Shown here piece by piece: positions 16,805 through 24,847 of a stretch of DNA of 58,163 nt. Where the stretch lies: NCBI GenBank assembly GCA_023423065.1, contig JAFAGC010000128.1, positions 1-58,163 on the forward strand, written 5' to 3'. The notes under the pieces are model-generated. The model had not been told where the DNA came from, made no database searches, and saw only the letters and a list, made by a program, of their open reading frames with translations. Every line of letters begins with the position of its first letter. Within the stretch, counting starts at the first letter, position 1. Made by a program: the position numbers and the translations under genes. Source of the stretch: Pseudomonadota bacterium. GTDB taxonomy: Bacteria; Pseudomonadota; Gammaproteobacteria; Steroidobacterales; Steroidobacteraceae.

Positions 16805-17038
16805 ATGAAAGAGTCGAGTTCGAAGAAATCCCGATCCTTGTTCGCGGCGGCCGCGATCCTGCTGGGATGCGCGGCCTGCTGCGCCTTGCCCTTCCTGGCA
16901 GCGCTCGGCTTCACCGGCGCGGCGGCCGGCGTGATCGCGTGGATGCAAGGTCACGAGCTGTGGCTGGGCATCGCTGCCGCCGTTGGCGTCGTCGCCATCG
17001 GGCTCGGCTGGAAGTTGTCGAAGCTGCGCAAGAGTTAG
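16805..17038 (+). CDS. MerF/MerT-like small metal transport protein
   Basis: 77 residues. A basic N-terminus is followed by two membrane helices (LFAAAAILLGCAACCALPFLAALGF in the first; LGIAAAVGVVAIGLGW in the second). The Cys-Cys-Ala-x-Pro cluster in the first helix resembles the metal-binding pair of MerT/MerF mercury importers. It lies directly behind a MerR-type promoter and before merR and a YnfA-family gene. The metal is unproven; mercury is the family precedent. No mercuric reductase is in the window. Confidence 0.7.
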   Translation: MKESSSKKSRSLFAAAAILLGCAACCALPFLAALGFTGAAAGVIAWMQGHELWLGIAAAVGVVAIGLGWKLSKLRKS

Positions 17039-17073
17039 TTGCGGCTGCCCGATGATCCGGCCATATTCGATCG

Positions 17074-17487
17074 ATGCGAACGATGTCGATCGGAGAAATG
17101 GCCCGCCGCACGGGAGTGCCGGCGACGGCCTTGCGTTACTACGAGAAGGCGGGCGTGTTGCCCGCACCCCTGCGGGTGAGCGGCCGGCGGGCGTACGCCG
17201 CGGATGCGCTGCAACGTGTGCGGATGCTGCGCTTCGCCCAGCAGGCCGGATTCTCGCTCGAGGAGATCAAGACCTTGCTGGGCGGCGCATCGCCGCTGAG
17301 CGCGCGCTGGCAGGCGCTCGCGAAGTCGAAGCTCACCGAGCTCGATCGACTCGCCGCGAAGATCGGCGAAATGAAACGCGCCTTGTCGATCGCGCTCGAG
17401 TGCGGGTGCGCGAAGGTGGAAGATTGCACGCTGTCGCCGGAGCATCTCGCAAGCGCGAAGCCCGCGTCCGGGTCATGCTGTCGCTGA
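17074..17487 (+). CDS. MerR-family metal-responsive regulator
   Basis: 137 residues. The N-terminal MerR winged helix (IGEMARRTGVPATALRYYEKAGVL) is followed by the dimerisation helix and a cysteine-bearing C-terminus (ALECGCAKVEDC ... SGSCCR), consistent with metal or metalloid sensing. The ATG at 17074 or the one at 17086 could be the start. The likely operator is the dyad at 16760-16774. Its end overlaps the start of the YnfA-family gene by 13 bases. Confidence 0.88.
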   Translation: MRTMSIGEMARRTGVPATALRYYEKAGVLPAPLRVSGRRAYAADALQRVRMLRFAQQAGFSLEEIKTLLGGASPLSARWQALAKSKLTELDRLAAKIGEMKRALSIALECGCAKVEDCTLSPEHLASAKPASGSCCR

Positions 17488-17816
17488 GCGAATTCGCGAA
17501 AACGTTCGGGCTGTTCGTCGTCACCGCGGTCGCGGAGATCGTCGGCTGCTATCTACCGTATCTGTGGCTCAAGAAGAACGGTTCGGCGTGGCTGCTCTTG
17601 CCCGCGGCCGCGAGTCTCGCCGCGTTCGTCTGGTTGCTGTCGCTGCATCCGACCGCCGCGGGCCGCGTATATGCGGCCTATGGCGGCGTCTATGTCGCGG
17701 TCGCGATCGCCTGGCTGTGGTGGGTGGACGGAAACCGGCCCACGTCTTGGGACCTCGTCGGCGCAGGCGTGGCGGTGGCAGGCATGACGATCATCATGCT
17801 CGCGCCGCGCGGCTGA
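17475..17816 (+). CDS. ynfA: YnfA/UPF0060 family membrane protein
   Basis: 113 residues with four membrane segments, typical of the YnfA (UPF0060) family in the small drug/metabolite transporter superfamily. Family words are VVTAVAEIVGCYLPYLWL, AAYGGVYVAVAIAWLWWVDG and a C-terminal PTSWDLVGAGVAVAGMTIIM. It overlaps merR, so the two are translationally coupled. The arrangement suggests a metal-responsive three-gene operon. Confidence 0.9.
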   Translation: MLSLSEFAKTFGLFVVTAVAEIVGCYLPYLWLKKNGSAWLLLPAAASLAAFVWLLSLHPTAAGRVYAAYGGVYVAVAIAWLWWVDGNRPTSWDLVGAGVAVAGMTIIMLAPRG

Positions 17817-18063
17817 CCAGACCAGCGCCCGCCGCGCGCGATGGATGCCGCGCAGGATGCGCTCGAGCATCGCTTGCGGAAATCCGCGTGGAAGGCGGCG
17901 TTGCACATTTGTTCGAAATGTGTGCGGTGACGATTTACGAGCGCGGTCGTCATCGCACTCGACTGACGCATTTGCAGGCATGAAGCGGCGCGACGGTGCA
18001 ATCGTCGCGCGATTCCGCGCAGGGATGTCCGCTGCGCACGGCTGAATGCCGACTGACGCGATG

Positions 18064-18080
18064 GCATACAACTTGTATGC
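18064..18080. promoter_or_regulatory. Perfect palindrome, candidate operator
   Basis: GCATACAA-C-TTGTATGC, an 8-bp perfect dyad with a single central base, ends 14 bases before the amine oxidase ATG. The TACAA/TTGTA half-sites are of a type bound by GntR-family repressors. No such regulator is encoded beside it in this window. Confidence 0.6.
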
Positions 18081-18094
18081 ACTGATCGCTAACA

Positions 18095-19663
18095 ATGAGT
18101 GAGAAAATTTCACGTCGCGGCTTCCTGCACGCGGCAGGCGCAATCGGTGGTTCGACGGCGGTCTATCGCGCGGCGGTGGCGCTCGGACTCATGGCTCCCG
18201 CGGCACGCGCCGCGCGGCCGGAACTCGCATCGCTCGCGAAGCGCAGGAAGGTGCTGATCCTCGGTGCGGGAATCTCCGGGCTGACCGCCGCGTACGAACT
18301 CAGTCGCAAGGGCTACGAGGTGCAGGTGCTGGAAGCCTCGTTTCGCGCCGGCGGACGCAACCTCACGCTGCGCGCGGGCGATCGCATCGACGAGACTGGG
18401 TATCCGCAGGTGTGCGGATTCGACCAGGACCCGGATCTCTACTTCAACGCGGGTCCGGCGCGCATTCCGGGACATCATCGCGCGCTGCTCGACTACTGCG
18501 CCGAACTCGACGTCGAGCTCGCGCCGTTCATCAACGACAACCGCAACGCGTGGGTGCAGGACGACGCGATGTTCGGCGGCAAGCCGGTGCGGGCGCGCGA
18601 GTATTTCAACGACACGCGCGGATTCATCGCCGAGCTCATGGCGAAATCGGTGCGCAAGGAGGACCTGTCTGCGCCCATGAGCGCCGACGACTGGGAGCAG
18701 CTGCGAGAGTACCTGCGCCAGTTCGGCGAACTCGATCCGCAGTTCAGGTACATGGGCACGGCGCGCTCGGGCCTTGCGAGTCACGACTACACGGCGCCGG
18801 ACCTTTTGAAGAAGCCGCTGAGCCCGAGCGAGCTCATGAAGTCGCGCTTCATGTACATCATGAGTTTCGGTGAGACCGACGACCAGGCGGCGATGATGAT
18901 GGAGCCGGTCGGCGGCATGGATCGCATCGTCGCTGGGTTCCTGCGCAAGGTGGGGCATCTCGTGCAGCTCGAATCGCAGGTGCAGAAGATCCGCGTCTTG
19001 AGCAAGGGTGTCGAGGTCACGTACCGGCGCAATGGCGAATACATCACGACGCGCGCGGATTACTGCCTCAATTGCATTCCGATGCACCTGCTCGCGGGCA
19101 TCGAGCACAACTTTCCGGCCGAATACGCGGAGAACTTCACGAAGGTGCCGCGCGGCAAACTATTCAAGATCGGTCTGCAGATGAAGGAACGATTCTGGGA
19201 GCGCGAAGGAATCTACGGTGGCATCTCCTGGACGATGCAGGACATCCAGCAGATCTGGTATCCGGCGCACGGCATCCATCGCAAGAAGGGCGTGGTGCTC
19301 GCGGCGTATACGTTCGATCCGCGCGCCGGCGAGAAATTCGCGCGCCTCGCGCCGGACGAGCGGATCAAGCTCGCGGTCGAGCAGGGCACGAAGATCCATC
19401 CGAAGTACGGTGACTACGTCGAGAGCGGCGTGACGATCGCGTGGCACCAGATGAATCACATGCTGGGCTGCGCGGCGCAGTGGGATCCGGAACTGTACAA
19501 GAGCTGCTTCGCGCGCCTGCAGGCGCCGGTGGGGGCTCACTACCTGATGGGTGACCAGGTGAGTTATCACCCGGGCTGGCAGGAAGGCGCGATGGCGTCC
19601 GCACACTTCGCCATCGCCGAAATCGACGCGCGCGAGCGCGCGGCGGGAACGGTGGTCGCATGA
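18095..19663 (+). CDS. Tat-exported flavin amine oxidase/dehydrogenase
   Basis: 522 residues. The N-terminal SRRGFL twin-arginine signal ends near ARAARPEL. A FAD-binding Rossmann motif VLILGAGISGLTAAYEL follows, then EASFRAGGRNLTLRAGD and a C-terminal FAD-contact region HYLMGDQVSYHPGWQEGAM. This is the flavin monoamine oxidase superfamily. It is followed with ATGA overlap by a di-haem cytochrome c and then by an exported RidA, which suggests a periplasmic dehydrogenase that passes electrons to cytochrome c rather than to oxygen. The best-known precedent is nicotine oxidoreductase NicA2 with its cytochrome c partner. The substrate is unknown. Confidence 0.88.
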   Translation: MSEKISRRGFLHAAGAIGGSTAVYRAAVALGLMAPAARAARPELASLAKRRKVLILGAGISGLTAAYELSRKGYEVQVLEASFRAGGRNLTLRAGDRIDETGYPQVCGFDQDPDLYFNAGPARIPGHHRALLDYCAELDVELAPFINDNRNAWVQDDAMFGGKPVRAREYFNDTRGFIAELMAKSVRKEDLSAPMSADDWEQLREYLRQFGELDPQFRYMGTARSGLASHDYTAPDLLKKPLSPSELMKSRFMYIMSFGETDDQAAMMMEPVGGMDRIVAGFLRKVGHLVQLESQVQKIRVLSKGVEVTYRRNGEYITTRADYCLNCIPMHLLAGIEHNFPAEYAENFTKVPRGKLFKIGLQMKERFWEREGIYGGISWTMQDIQQIWYPAHGIHRKKGVVLAAYTFDPRAGEKFARLAPDERIKLAVEQGTKIHPKYGDYVESGVTIAWHQMNHMLGCAAQWDPELYKSCFARLQAPVGAHYLMGDQVSYHPGWQEGAMASAHFAIAEIDARERAAGTVVA

Positions 19664-20253
19664 GAGCCGCCGTGTTGCTGACGGCGCTGTTGTCGGTCGG
19701 GGCCGCGCACGCGGGGAACGAATTCGACTATTGCCTGCTGTGTCATGGCAGCGAGGCGAACGGGAATTACGGCATTCGCGCGCCGAAGCTTTCGGGAATG
19801 GAGCCGTGGTATCTCGCGCGGCAGCTCGAGAATTTCGCGAGCGGTGCTCGCGGCAAGGTGTCCACCGATGCGGCAGGGCATGAAATGGGCCCGGTGGCGT
19901 TGCGTCTGAAGAATGAAGGCGCGCTCGATGCGGCCGTGCGCTTCATCGAATCGCTGCCGTCGAAACGGCCACCGGTGACGGTGCGCGGAGACGTCGCCCG
20001 CGGCAAGTCGTTGTACGTGCCGTGCGCGGCCTGCCATGGCGCAAAGGGCGAGGGCAACGCGACCTTGCAGGCTCCCGCGCTGGCGGCGCGATCGGACTGG
20101 TATCTCGCGGCGCAGCTCGCAAGCTACCGCGACGGATTGCGAGGCATGGACGAGCGCGACACGTACGGGGCGCAGATGCGCGCGGTGTCGTCGATGCTGC
20201 CGGACGAGAAGTCCATTACCGACGTGGTCGCGTACATCAATACTTTCAAATAG
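19660..20253 (+). CDS. Di-haem cytochrome c
   Basis: 197 residues with a Sec signal (ending GAAHA) and two class I c-type haem motifs, CLLCH (residues 25-29) and CAACH (122-126). Two cytochrome c domains are joined in tandem, similar to cytochrome c4. It overlaps the amine oxidase stop by four bases (ATGA), so coupled expression is expected. It is the likely electron acceptor for that enzyme in the periplasm. Confidence 0.92.
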   Translation: MRAAVLLTALLSVGAAHAGNEFDYCLLCHGSEANGNYGIRAPKLSGMEPWYLARQLENFASGARGKVSTDAAGHEMGPVALRLKNEGALDAAVRFIESLPSKRPPVTVRGDVARGKSLYVPCAACHGAKGEGNATLQAPALAARSDWYLAAQLASYRDGLRGMDERDTYGAQMRAVSSMLPDEKSITDVVAYINTFK

Positions 20254-20270
20254 TGGAACCGGGAGTCGTC

Positions 20271-20786
20271 ATGAAGAAGAGTCGTGCTGCTGCGTTGTGT
20301 CGAGTCGCCGTTGGCGGTGTGCTGGCACTGGGGTTGACCGGCGCCGCGCAGGCGGCGGATGTGGTGCGCCATGCCTTGCCCGGTGGGAGCACATTTCCGA
20401 TCGCGCGCGCGGTGGAGGTGCCCGCGGGAAAGACGATCATCTTTCACAGCGGAACGACGCCGGCGCCGCTCGATCCCAAGGCGACGCCCGGGACGCCGGA
20501 GTACTGGGGCGACACGAAGACGCAAACGCTGAGCGTGTTCGCGCGCATCGAGGAGTCGCTGGATCAGCTCGGGTTGGGATTCAAGGACGTGGTCGCGATG
20601 ACCGTCTATCTATGCGGCGATCCCGCCAAGGGCGGGCGCATGGATTTCGAGGGCATGATGGCCGTGTACTCGCAGTATTTCGGCACGAAGGAGCAACCGA
20701 ACCTGCCGGCCCGCTCGACGGTACAAGTCGCCGGCCTGGTCGCCCCCGGAATGCTCGTCGAGATCGAAGTCCAGCTCGCGAAGTGA
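20271..20786 (+). CDS. Exported RidA/YjgF-family protein
   Basis: 171 residues with a Sec signal (ending AAQAAD), then a RidA-fold domain (GKTIIFHSGTTPAPLD, SLDQLGLGFKDVVAMTVYL, NLPARSTVQVAGL). The Arg in PARSTV corresponds to the imine-binding arginine of RidA. RidA proteins hydrolyse reactive enamines/imines; cytosolic location is usual, so an exported form next to an exported amine oxidase suggests it processes the imine product. The TGA stop abuts a RAYT element. Confidence 0.88.
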   Translation: MKKSRAAALCRVAVGGVLALGLTGAAQAADVVRHALPGGSTFPIARAVEVPAGKTIIFHSGTTPAPLDPKATPGTPEYWGDTKTQTLSVFARIEESLDQLGLGFKDVVAMTVYLCGDPAKGGRMDFEGMMAVYSQYFGTKEQPNLPARSTVQVAGLVAPGMLVEIEVQLAK

Positions 20787-21585
20787 AATGGGGACATTCC
20801 TCATTTCGCTGTAACAATTCGCCGAACTCCTTAATCGAGTCTTTCGCGTGTGATACTCGGCTTGGCAGCCTTCTCGCGAGTCGTAGTCTGCGCGTATGCC
20901 TCGGACCTCGCGAGCCATCGTTCCCGGTTACTGTTATCACGTTTTCAATCGCGGCAACAATCGCATGAGGTTGTTCCACGATCGTACGGACTATGTGGCG
21001 TTTCTTTGGCTTCTGGCAGAGGCACTCGACGAATTCGACGTCCCATTGCTCGCGGCCTGTGTGATGCCCAATCACCTGCATCTGGTCATGCAGCCACATC
21101 GTGCGGACGATCTGGCAAAATGGTCGCATTGGCTGTTCACCACGCACGCGCGCCGCTATCACAAGAAATACCAGACAAGCGGCAGGGTCTGGCAGGGTCG
21201 ATTCAAGGTGTCCGTCGCGCAAGAGGATAGGCATCTTCTGATCCTGCTGCGCTATGTGGAACGCAACGCCCTCCGATCGAATCTGGTCTCGCGCGCCCAG
21301 GACTGGGAGTGGGGCAGCCTTCGCTGGCGTGAGCGTGGTAGCAGCCCGGTGCGGCTTTCGCCGTCGCCCACGCCCTTGCCGCGCGAATGGACCGAATTCG
21401 TCAACGAGCCCCAAACGCCCGACGAACTTGCAAAGATCCGTAATGCGATCGATCGCCAGGCGCCCTATGGTGACGATGCATGGTGCAAGCAGAAGGCCGG
21501 TGAGCTTGGGCTCGAGCAGACGTTAGCGCCGCGCGGTCGGCCGCGAAAATCAATTGTTACAGCGAAATGAGGAATGTCCCCATTC
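20786..21585. mobile_element. RAYT element with perfect 33-bp inverted repeats
   Basis: A transposase gene is bracketed by perfect 33-bp inverted repeats at 20787-20819 and 21552-21584 (outer word AATGGGGACATTCC). The left end begins at the last base of the ridA stop codon. The transposase stop codon lies inside the right repeat. Related ends occur at 27703-27809 and 54213. Confidence 0.85.
20896..21570 (+). CDS. REP-associated tyrosine transposase (RAYT)
   Basis: 224 residues of the Y1_Tnp/RAYT family. The N-terminal pattern PGYCYHVFNRGNNR is typical, the HUH-type motif is MPNHLHLV (His60, His62) and the catalytic tyrosine lies in LLRYVERN (Tyr120). RAYTs are single-strand transposases that process REP hairpins. 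The frame is intact, and the flanking inverted repeats probably are its substrate. Confidence 0.92.
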   Translation: MPRTSRAIVPGYCYHVFNRGNNRMRLFHDRTDYVAFLWLLAEALDEFDVPLLAACVMPNHLHLVMQPHRADDLAKWSHWLFTTHARRYHKKYQTSGRVWQGRFKVSVAQEDRHLLILLRYVERNALRSNLVSRAQDWEWGSLRWRERGSSPVRLSPSPTPLPREWTEFVNEPQTPDELAKIRNAIDRQAPYGDDAWCKQKAGELGLEQTLAPRGRPRKSIVTAK

Positions 21586-21592
21586 TGGTTTG

Positions 21593-21979
21593 TTATCCCG
21601 GGTTTTCCGTGCCAGGCACCGATCGGCGTCGTCGCCAGGCGAGCGCGTAGCCGAGGACGTTCACGCCGATGAGGATGCCGGCGAGTACGAATTGGGTCGT
21701 GCGCGTGAGTCCTTCGGGATAGATGATCGGTCCCAGGTAGTGCGTGATGAATCCTTCGCCGTAAGTGGAATGACCCGCGAGCGCGCGGAAGTGGTTCTCG
21801 AGCGGGGTGAGTGGGCAGTATCCGCCGCCCACCTCTATCCACACGCCCCAGGCGAGCGCGGGCAAGTGCAGCCACATCACCCAGCGCTTCCACAGCACGA
21901 GGAACGAACCCAGCAACGCGAACGCGATGAACGCGAAGTGGATCAGCATGACGGCGTCGGCGGCGAGCGAGTGCCACAT
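21593..21979 (-). CDS. DUF2784 membrane protein
   Basis: 128 residues of the DUF2784 family: three to four membrane helices, with VMLIHFAFIAFALLG, WLHLPALAWGVWIEVGGGYCPLTPLE and a C-terminal FVLAGILIGVNVLGYALAW helix. The function is unknown. The last residues (VPGTENPG) are encoded by a REP-like palindrome at 21597-21621, so the C-terminus has been altered by that repeat. Confidence 0.85.
   Translation of the reverse strand: MWHSLAADAVMLIHFAFIAFALLGSFLVLWKRWVMWLHLPALAWGVWIEVGGGYCPLTPLENHFRALAGHSTYGEGFITHYLGPIIYPEGLTRTTQFVLAGILIGVNVLGYALAWRRRRSVPGTENPG
21597..21621. repeat. REP-like 25-mer, copy A
   Basis: CCCGGGTTTTCCGTGCCAGG(CACCG), with the palindromic core GTGCCWGGCAC. It is the same 25-mer as at 43049 (one base different) and, inverted, as at 37961. 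Confidence 0.8.
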
Positions 21980-22009
21980 GTGCGCGAAGGATGGACTCAG
22001 CGGACGAGA

Positions 22010-23131
22010 TCAGGCAAGCGGCAACCGCACGATGAACTGACTACCCTTGCCGGCACCCTCGCTGAGCGCCTGGATCGTCCCGCCATGTGAGGCCACCAGC
22101 TCGCGCGTGAGGCTGAGGCCGATGCCGAGGCCGGCCCGGGCTTCCGAGTAGTCGGCGTGGACCTGCGTGAACAGCTCGAAGATGTGCGCGAGATGTTCCG
22201 CCGGAATTCCGATGCCGGTGTCCAAGACGCGTACGACGGCTTCCGTGCCTTCGACCTGCAAGGTCAGGCCGATCTTGCCGCCCGCCGGGGTGTACCGCCC
22301 GGCATTCGTGAGCAGGTTCACGAACACCTGGTTCAGACGCGTGGCGTCGCCGAGCACTTCCGTCGGCGAGTCGGGAGTCGAAATCACGAGCTCGTGGTCC
22401 CTGTCCTTCATGAGCGAGCCGACCGATTCGCAGGCCTGGTGGGCGATCGCGCGCAGATCGACCCGCTGCATGTCGAGCTGGAACTTTTCGCGATGCGCTT
22501 TCGCCAGGTCGGTGAGGTCTTCCACCAGGCGACGGATGTGAACGAGTTGGCGATCGACGCGCTCGACCTCGGCGATCGCCGCGGGATTGGCGGGGCAATG
22601 CTGGCGCAGCACGCGCGTGCTCGTGGTCAACACCGACAATGGATTTCGCAGCTCGTGCGCCAGCGTCGCGAGGAACCGCTTGCGGCCTTCCTCGTGCCTC
22701 ATCAGCGCCTCGTTCTGAACCTGCAACTTGTCCTGCAGTTGCTTGAGGTCGGTGCGGTCGCGCAGGAATTTTCCGAACCCGATGAGTCGTCCGCTGCCGT
22801 TGCGGATGGGCACCACGACGCCGAGCGCCCAGAAGCGCGAGCCGTCCTTGCGGACGTGCCAGCGTTCGTCGGCGGCGTGGCCGAGCTCGGCGGCGATCTC
22901 GAGTTCCTTGTTCGGCGCGCCGGCCGCGCAGTCCTCGGCGGTGAAGATGCGGTCGAGCCGGGAGCCGAGCACTTCGGACTCCTCGTAGCCGGTGATGTGC
23001 GTGGCGCCCTTGTTCCAGTGCACGATGGTCCCGTCGGCATCCATCGCGAATATCGCGTATTCCTGGACGTTCTCGACCAGGTTCAGGAACAGCCATTCCG
23101 CATAGTTGATGCTGGGGGAAGCGGGGGACAC
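22010..23131 (-). CDS. PAS-domain sensor histidine kinase
   Basis: 373 residues from a GTG start with GGAG just upstream; the longer frame is a shadow of the dsbA-like gene. A PAS domain covers about residues 10-130 (FAMDADGTIVHWN, then GYEESEVLG). HisKA follows with phospho-acceptor His159 in LAHELRNPLSVL. The HATPase_c has an N box (LNQVFVNLLTNAGRY), a G1 box (VLDTGIGIPAEH) and a G2 box (GLGIGLSLTRELV). There is no membrane segment, so it is probably cytosolic. No response regulator is adjacent. Confidence 0.92.
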   Translation of the reverse strand: MSPASPSINYAEWLFLNLVENVQEYAIFAMDADGTIVHWNKGATHITGYEESEVLGSRLDRIFTAEDCAAGAPNKELEIAAELGHAADERWHVRKDGSRFWALGVVVPIRNGSGRLIGFGKFLRDRTDLKQLQDKLQVQNEALMRHEEGRKRFLATLAHELRNPLSVLTTSTRVLRQHCPANPAAIAEVERVDRQLVHIRRLVEDLTDLAKAHREKFQLDMQRVDLRAIAHQACESVGSLMKDRDHELVISTPDSPTEVLGDATRLNQVFVNLLTNAGRYTPAGGKIGLTLQVEGTEAVVRVLDTGIGIPAEHLAHIFELFTQVHADYSEARAGLGIGLSLTRELVASHGGTIQALSEGAGKGSQFIVRLPLA

Positions 23132-23241
23132 GCAGTTCTCCACGGCCGCGGTCCCGGGAGCATGCGGAAGGCGCGCCGCGAGTACTGCGGGATAACGCAG
23201 CAAACCGCTGTCAGCGATCCCGTCGCGCGCTGTCCGGCGAA

Positions 23242-23802
23242 TCAGGACGCGCGCCGCAGGAGTCCCGGTGCGAACGTGTCGAGCGCGGCGACGAAGCTCT
23301 CTTCGCTGCGCCAATCTACCGTGAAGCGCTGGCCGTTCACGAAGAACGTCGGTGTGCCCGTGACGCCGCTGCGTATGCCGCTTTCGAAGTCGGCGCGCAC
23401 GGTCTTGCCCGGCTCTCCGCTCGTGAGCGCGAGCTCGAGCGCGTCGAAGTCGAGGCCGACGTCGGTCGCGTAGCGCTGCAGGTCCGCGGGGCGCAGCGCG
23501 CGCTGGTGCTCGAACAGGATGTCGTGCATCGGCCAGAATTTCTCCTGCAACGCGGCCGCTTCGGCGAGCTCCGCCGCCGCGAGCGCATGTGGATGAGCCT
23601 CGGCGATCGGGAAGTTGCGGAACACGAATCGCAGTTGGTCGCCGAAACGCGCCTGCACGCGCTTGATGATCGGATATGCCAGGCCGCAGTAAGGACACTC
23701 GTAGTCGCCGAATTCCACGAGCGTGATCGGCGCATCGCCGCGGCCCTGTGCGTGATCGTCCATTCCGACCGGCGGCGTCAACGGGGGATTGCGCGTGCTC
23801 AT
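23242..23802 (-). CDS. DsbA-like thioredoxin-fold protein, cytosolic
   Basis: 186 residues with a thioredoxin fold: active site CPYC (Cys36, Cys39) in FGDYECPYC, a helical insertion (EKFWPMHDILFEHQ) and the cis-Pro region GVTGTPTFFVNG. It belongs to the DSBA-like oxidoreductase family. No signal peptide is visible, so it is probably cytosolic, unlike classical DsbA. I prefer the ATG at 23802; an upstream ATG at 23826 is possible. It lies upstream of the histidine kinase on the same strand. Confidence 0.88.
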   Translation of the reverse strand: MSTRNPPLTPPVGMDDHAQGRGDAPITLVEFGDYECPYCGLAYPIIKRVQARFGDQLRFVFRNFPIAEAHPHALAAAELAEAAALQEKFWPMHDILFEHQRALRPADLQRYATDVGLDFDALELALTSGEPGKTVRADFESGIRSGVTGTPTFFVNGQRFTVDWRSEESFVAALDTFAPGLLRRAS

Positions 23803-23912
23803 CTGTGCTCCGGATCCGTGGTACACGGCGCGAGGGATAACGCGCGGTGCGGGATTCCGCCAGTGGACGAAAGTCCCGATACGTCGTCGGGAGGAGACGC
23901 TAGTTTGCGGCC

Positions 23913-24344
23913 ATGACCCGAACAGCGATGCGATGGCGGAATGTGGCCGCCTGTTTTCTCGCGAGCGTCGTCATGCAGGCGCCGGCGCAGGCGCCAGACG
24001 AACTGGCGGACAGGCTTTCACGGCGCGTCGTGCAGCGCGCGCCGCTCTCGGTCGAGGGGCGCGAGCTGGTTCAGGTCGAGACCGCGATTCCGGTCGGCGT
24101 CGAGTCCGGCTGGCACACGCATCCCGGGGAGGAGATCGGGTACATCGTCGCCGGGCGCATCGAAATGCAGGTCGAGGGCCGCGCGACCGTCGAGCTGCAG
24201 GCCGGCGATGGTTTCCTCATTCCGCCGAACACCCCGCACAACGCGCGCGATCTCGGCCCCGAAACCGGCCGGATGTTGTCCTCTTACCTCGTCGATCCCG
24301 GCAGTCCGCTCTCCACGGTCGTCGACAAGCCCGCCCGCAACTGA
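23913..24344 (+). CDS. Exported cupin-domain protein
   Basis: 143 residues with an N-terminal signal peptide (AACFLASVVMQAPAQA) and a single cupin domain. The metal-binding words are GWHTHPGEEIGYIVAG (His, His, Glu) and IPPNTPHNARDLG (second-motif His). It is probably periplasmic. The substrate is unknown. Its 3' end overlaps the end of msrA by about 60 bases on the opposite strand. Confidence 0.85.
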   Translation: MTRTAMRWRNVAACFLASVVMQAPAQAPDELADRLSRRVVQRAPLSVEGRELVQVETAIPVGVESGWHTHPGEEIGYIVAGRIEMQVEGRATVELQAGDGFLIPPNTPHNARDLGPETGRMLSSYLVDPGSPLSTVVDKPARN

Positions 24345-24847
24345 GGCGTCGCGCGCCTCGGCAACACCCAGTTGGGCCGCACGAAGTGGCAGGTGTAGCC
24401 ATCGGGGTACTTGAGTAGATAGTCCTGGTGCTCGGGCTCCGCTTCCCAGAAATCCCCGGCGGGCGATACCTCGGTCGCGACCTTGCCGGGCCACAGACCG
24501 GAGGCCTCGACGTCGGCGATCGTGTCCTCGGCGATGCGACGCTGCTCCTCGCTCGTGTAGAAGATCGCCGAGCGGTAGCTGGTGCCCACGTCGTTGCCCT
24601 GGCGGTTCTTCGTCGTCGGATCGTGGATCTGGAAGAAGAACTCGAGCAGCTTCCGGAAACTGATCCGGTCCGGGTCGAAGATGATCTCGACGGCCTCGGC
24701 GTGCGTGCCGTGATTGCGGTAGGTCGCGTTGCGCACGTTGCCGCCCGAGTAGCCGACACGCGTCGAGATGACGCCGTCGTACCTGCGCAGCAGATCCTGC
24801 ACGCCCCAGAAACACCCGCCCGCCAATATCGCGCGTTCCTCGCTCAT
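24284..24847 (-). CDS. msrA: Peptide methionine-S-sulfoxide reductase MsrA
   Basis: 187 residues. The active-site motif GCFWG with catalytic Cys12, followed by GYSGGNVRNATY, GTHAEAVEIIFDP and QGNDVGTSYRSAIFY, is diagnostic of MsrA, which repairs S-epimer methionine sulfoxide. The ATG overlaps the stop of msrB (ATGA). The C-terminus after PNWVLPRRATPQ is longer than usual and overlaps the cupin gene. Confidence 0.96.
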   Translation of the reverse strand: MSEERAILAGGCFWGVQDLLRRYDGVISTRVGYSGGNVRNATYRNHGTHAEAVEIIFDPDRISFRKLLEFFFQIHDPTTKNRQGNDVGTSYRSAIFYTSEEQRRIAEDTIADVEASGLWPGKVATEVSPAGDFWEAEPEHQDYLLKYPDGYTCHFVRPNWVLPRRATPQLRAGLSTTVESGLPGSTR

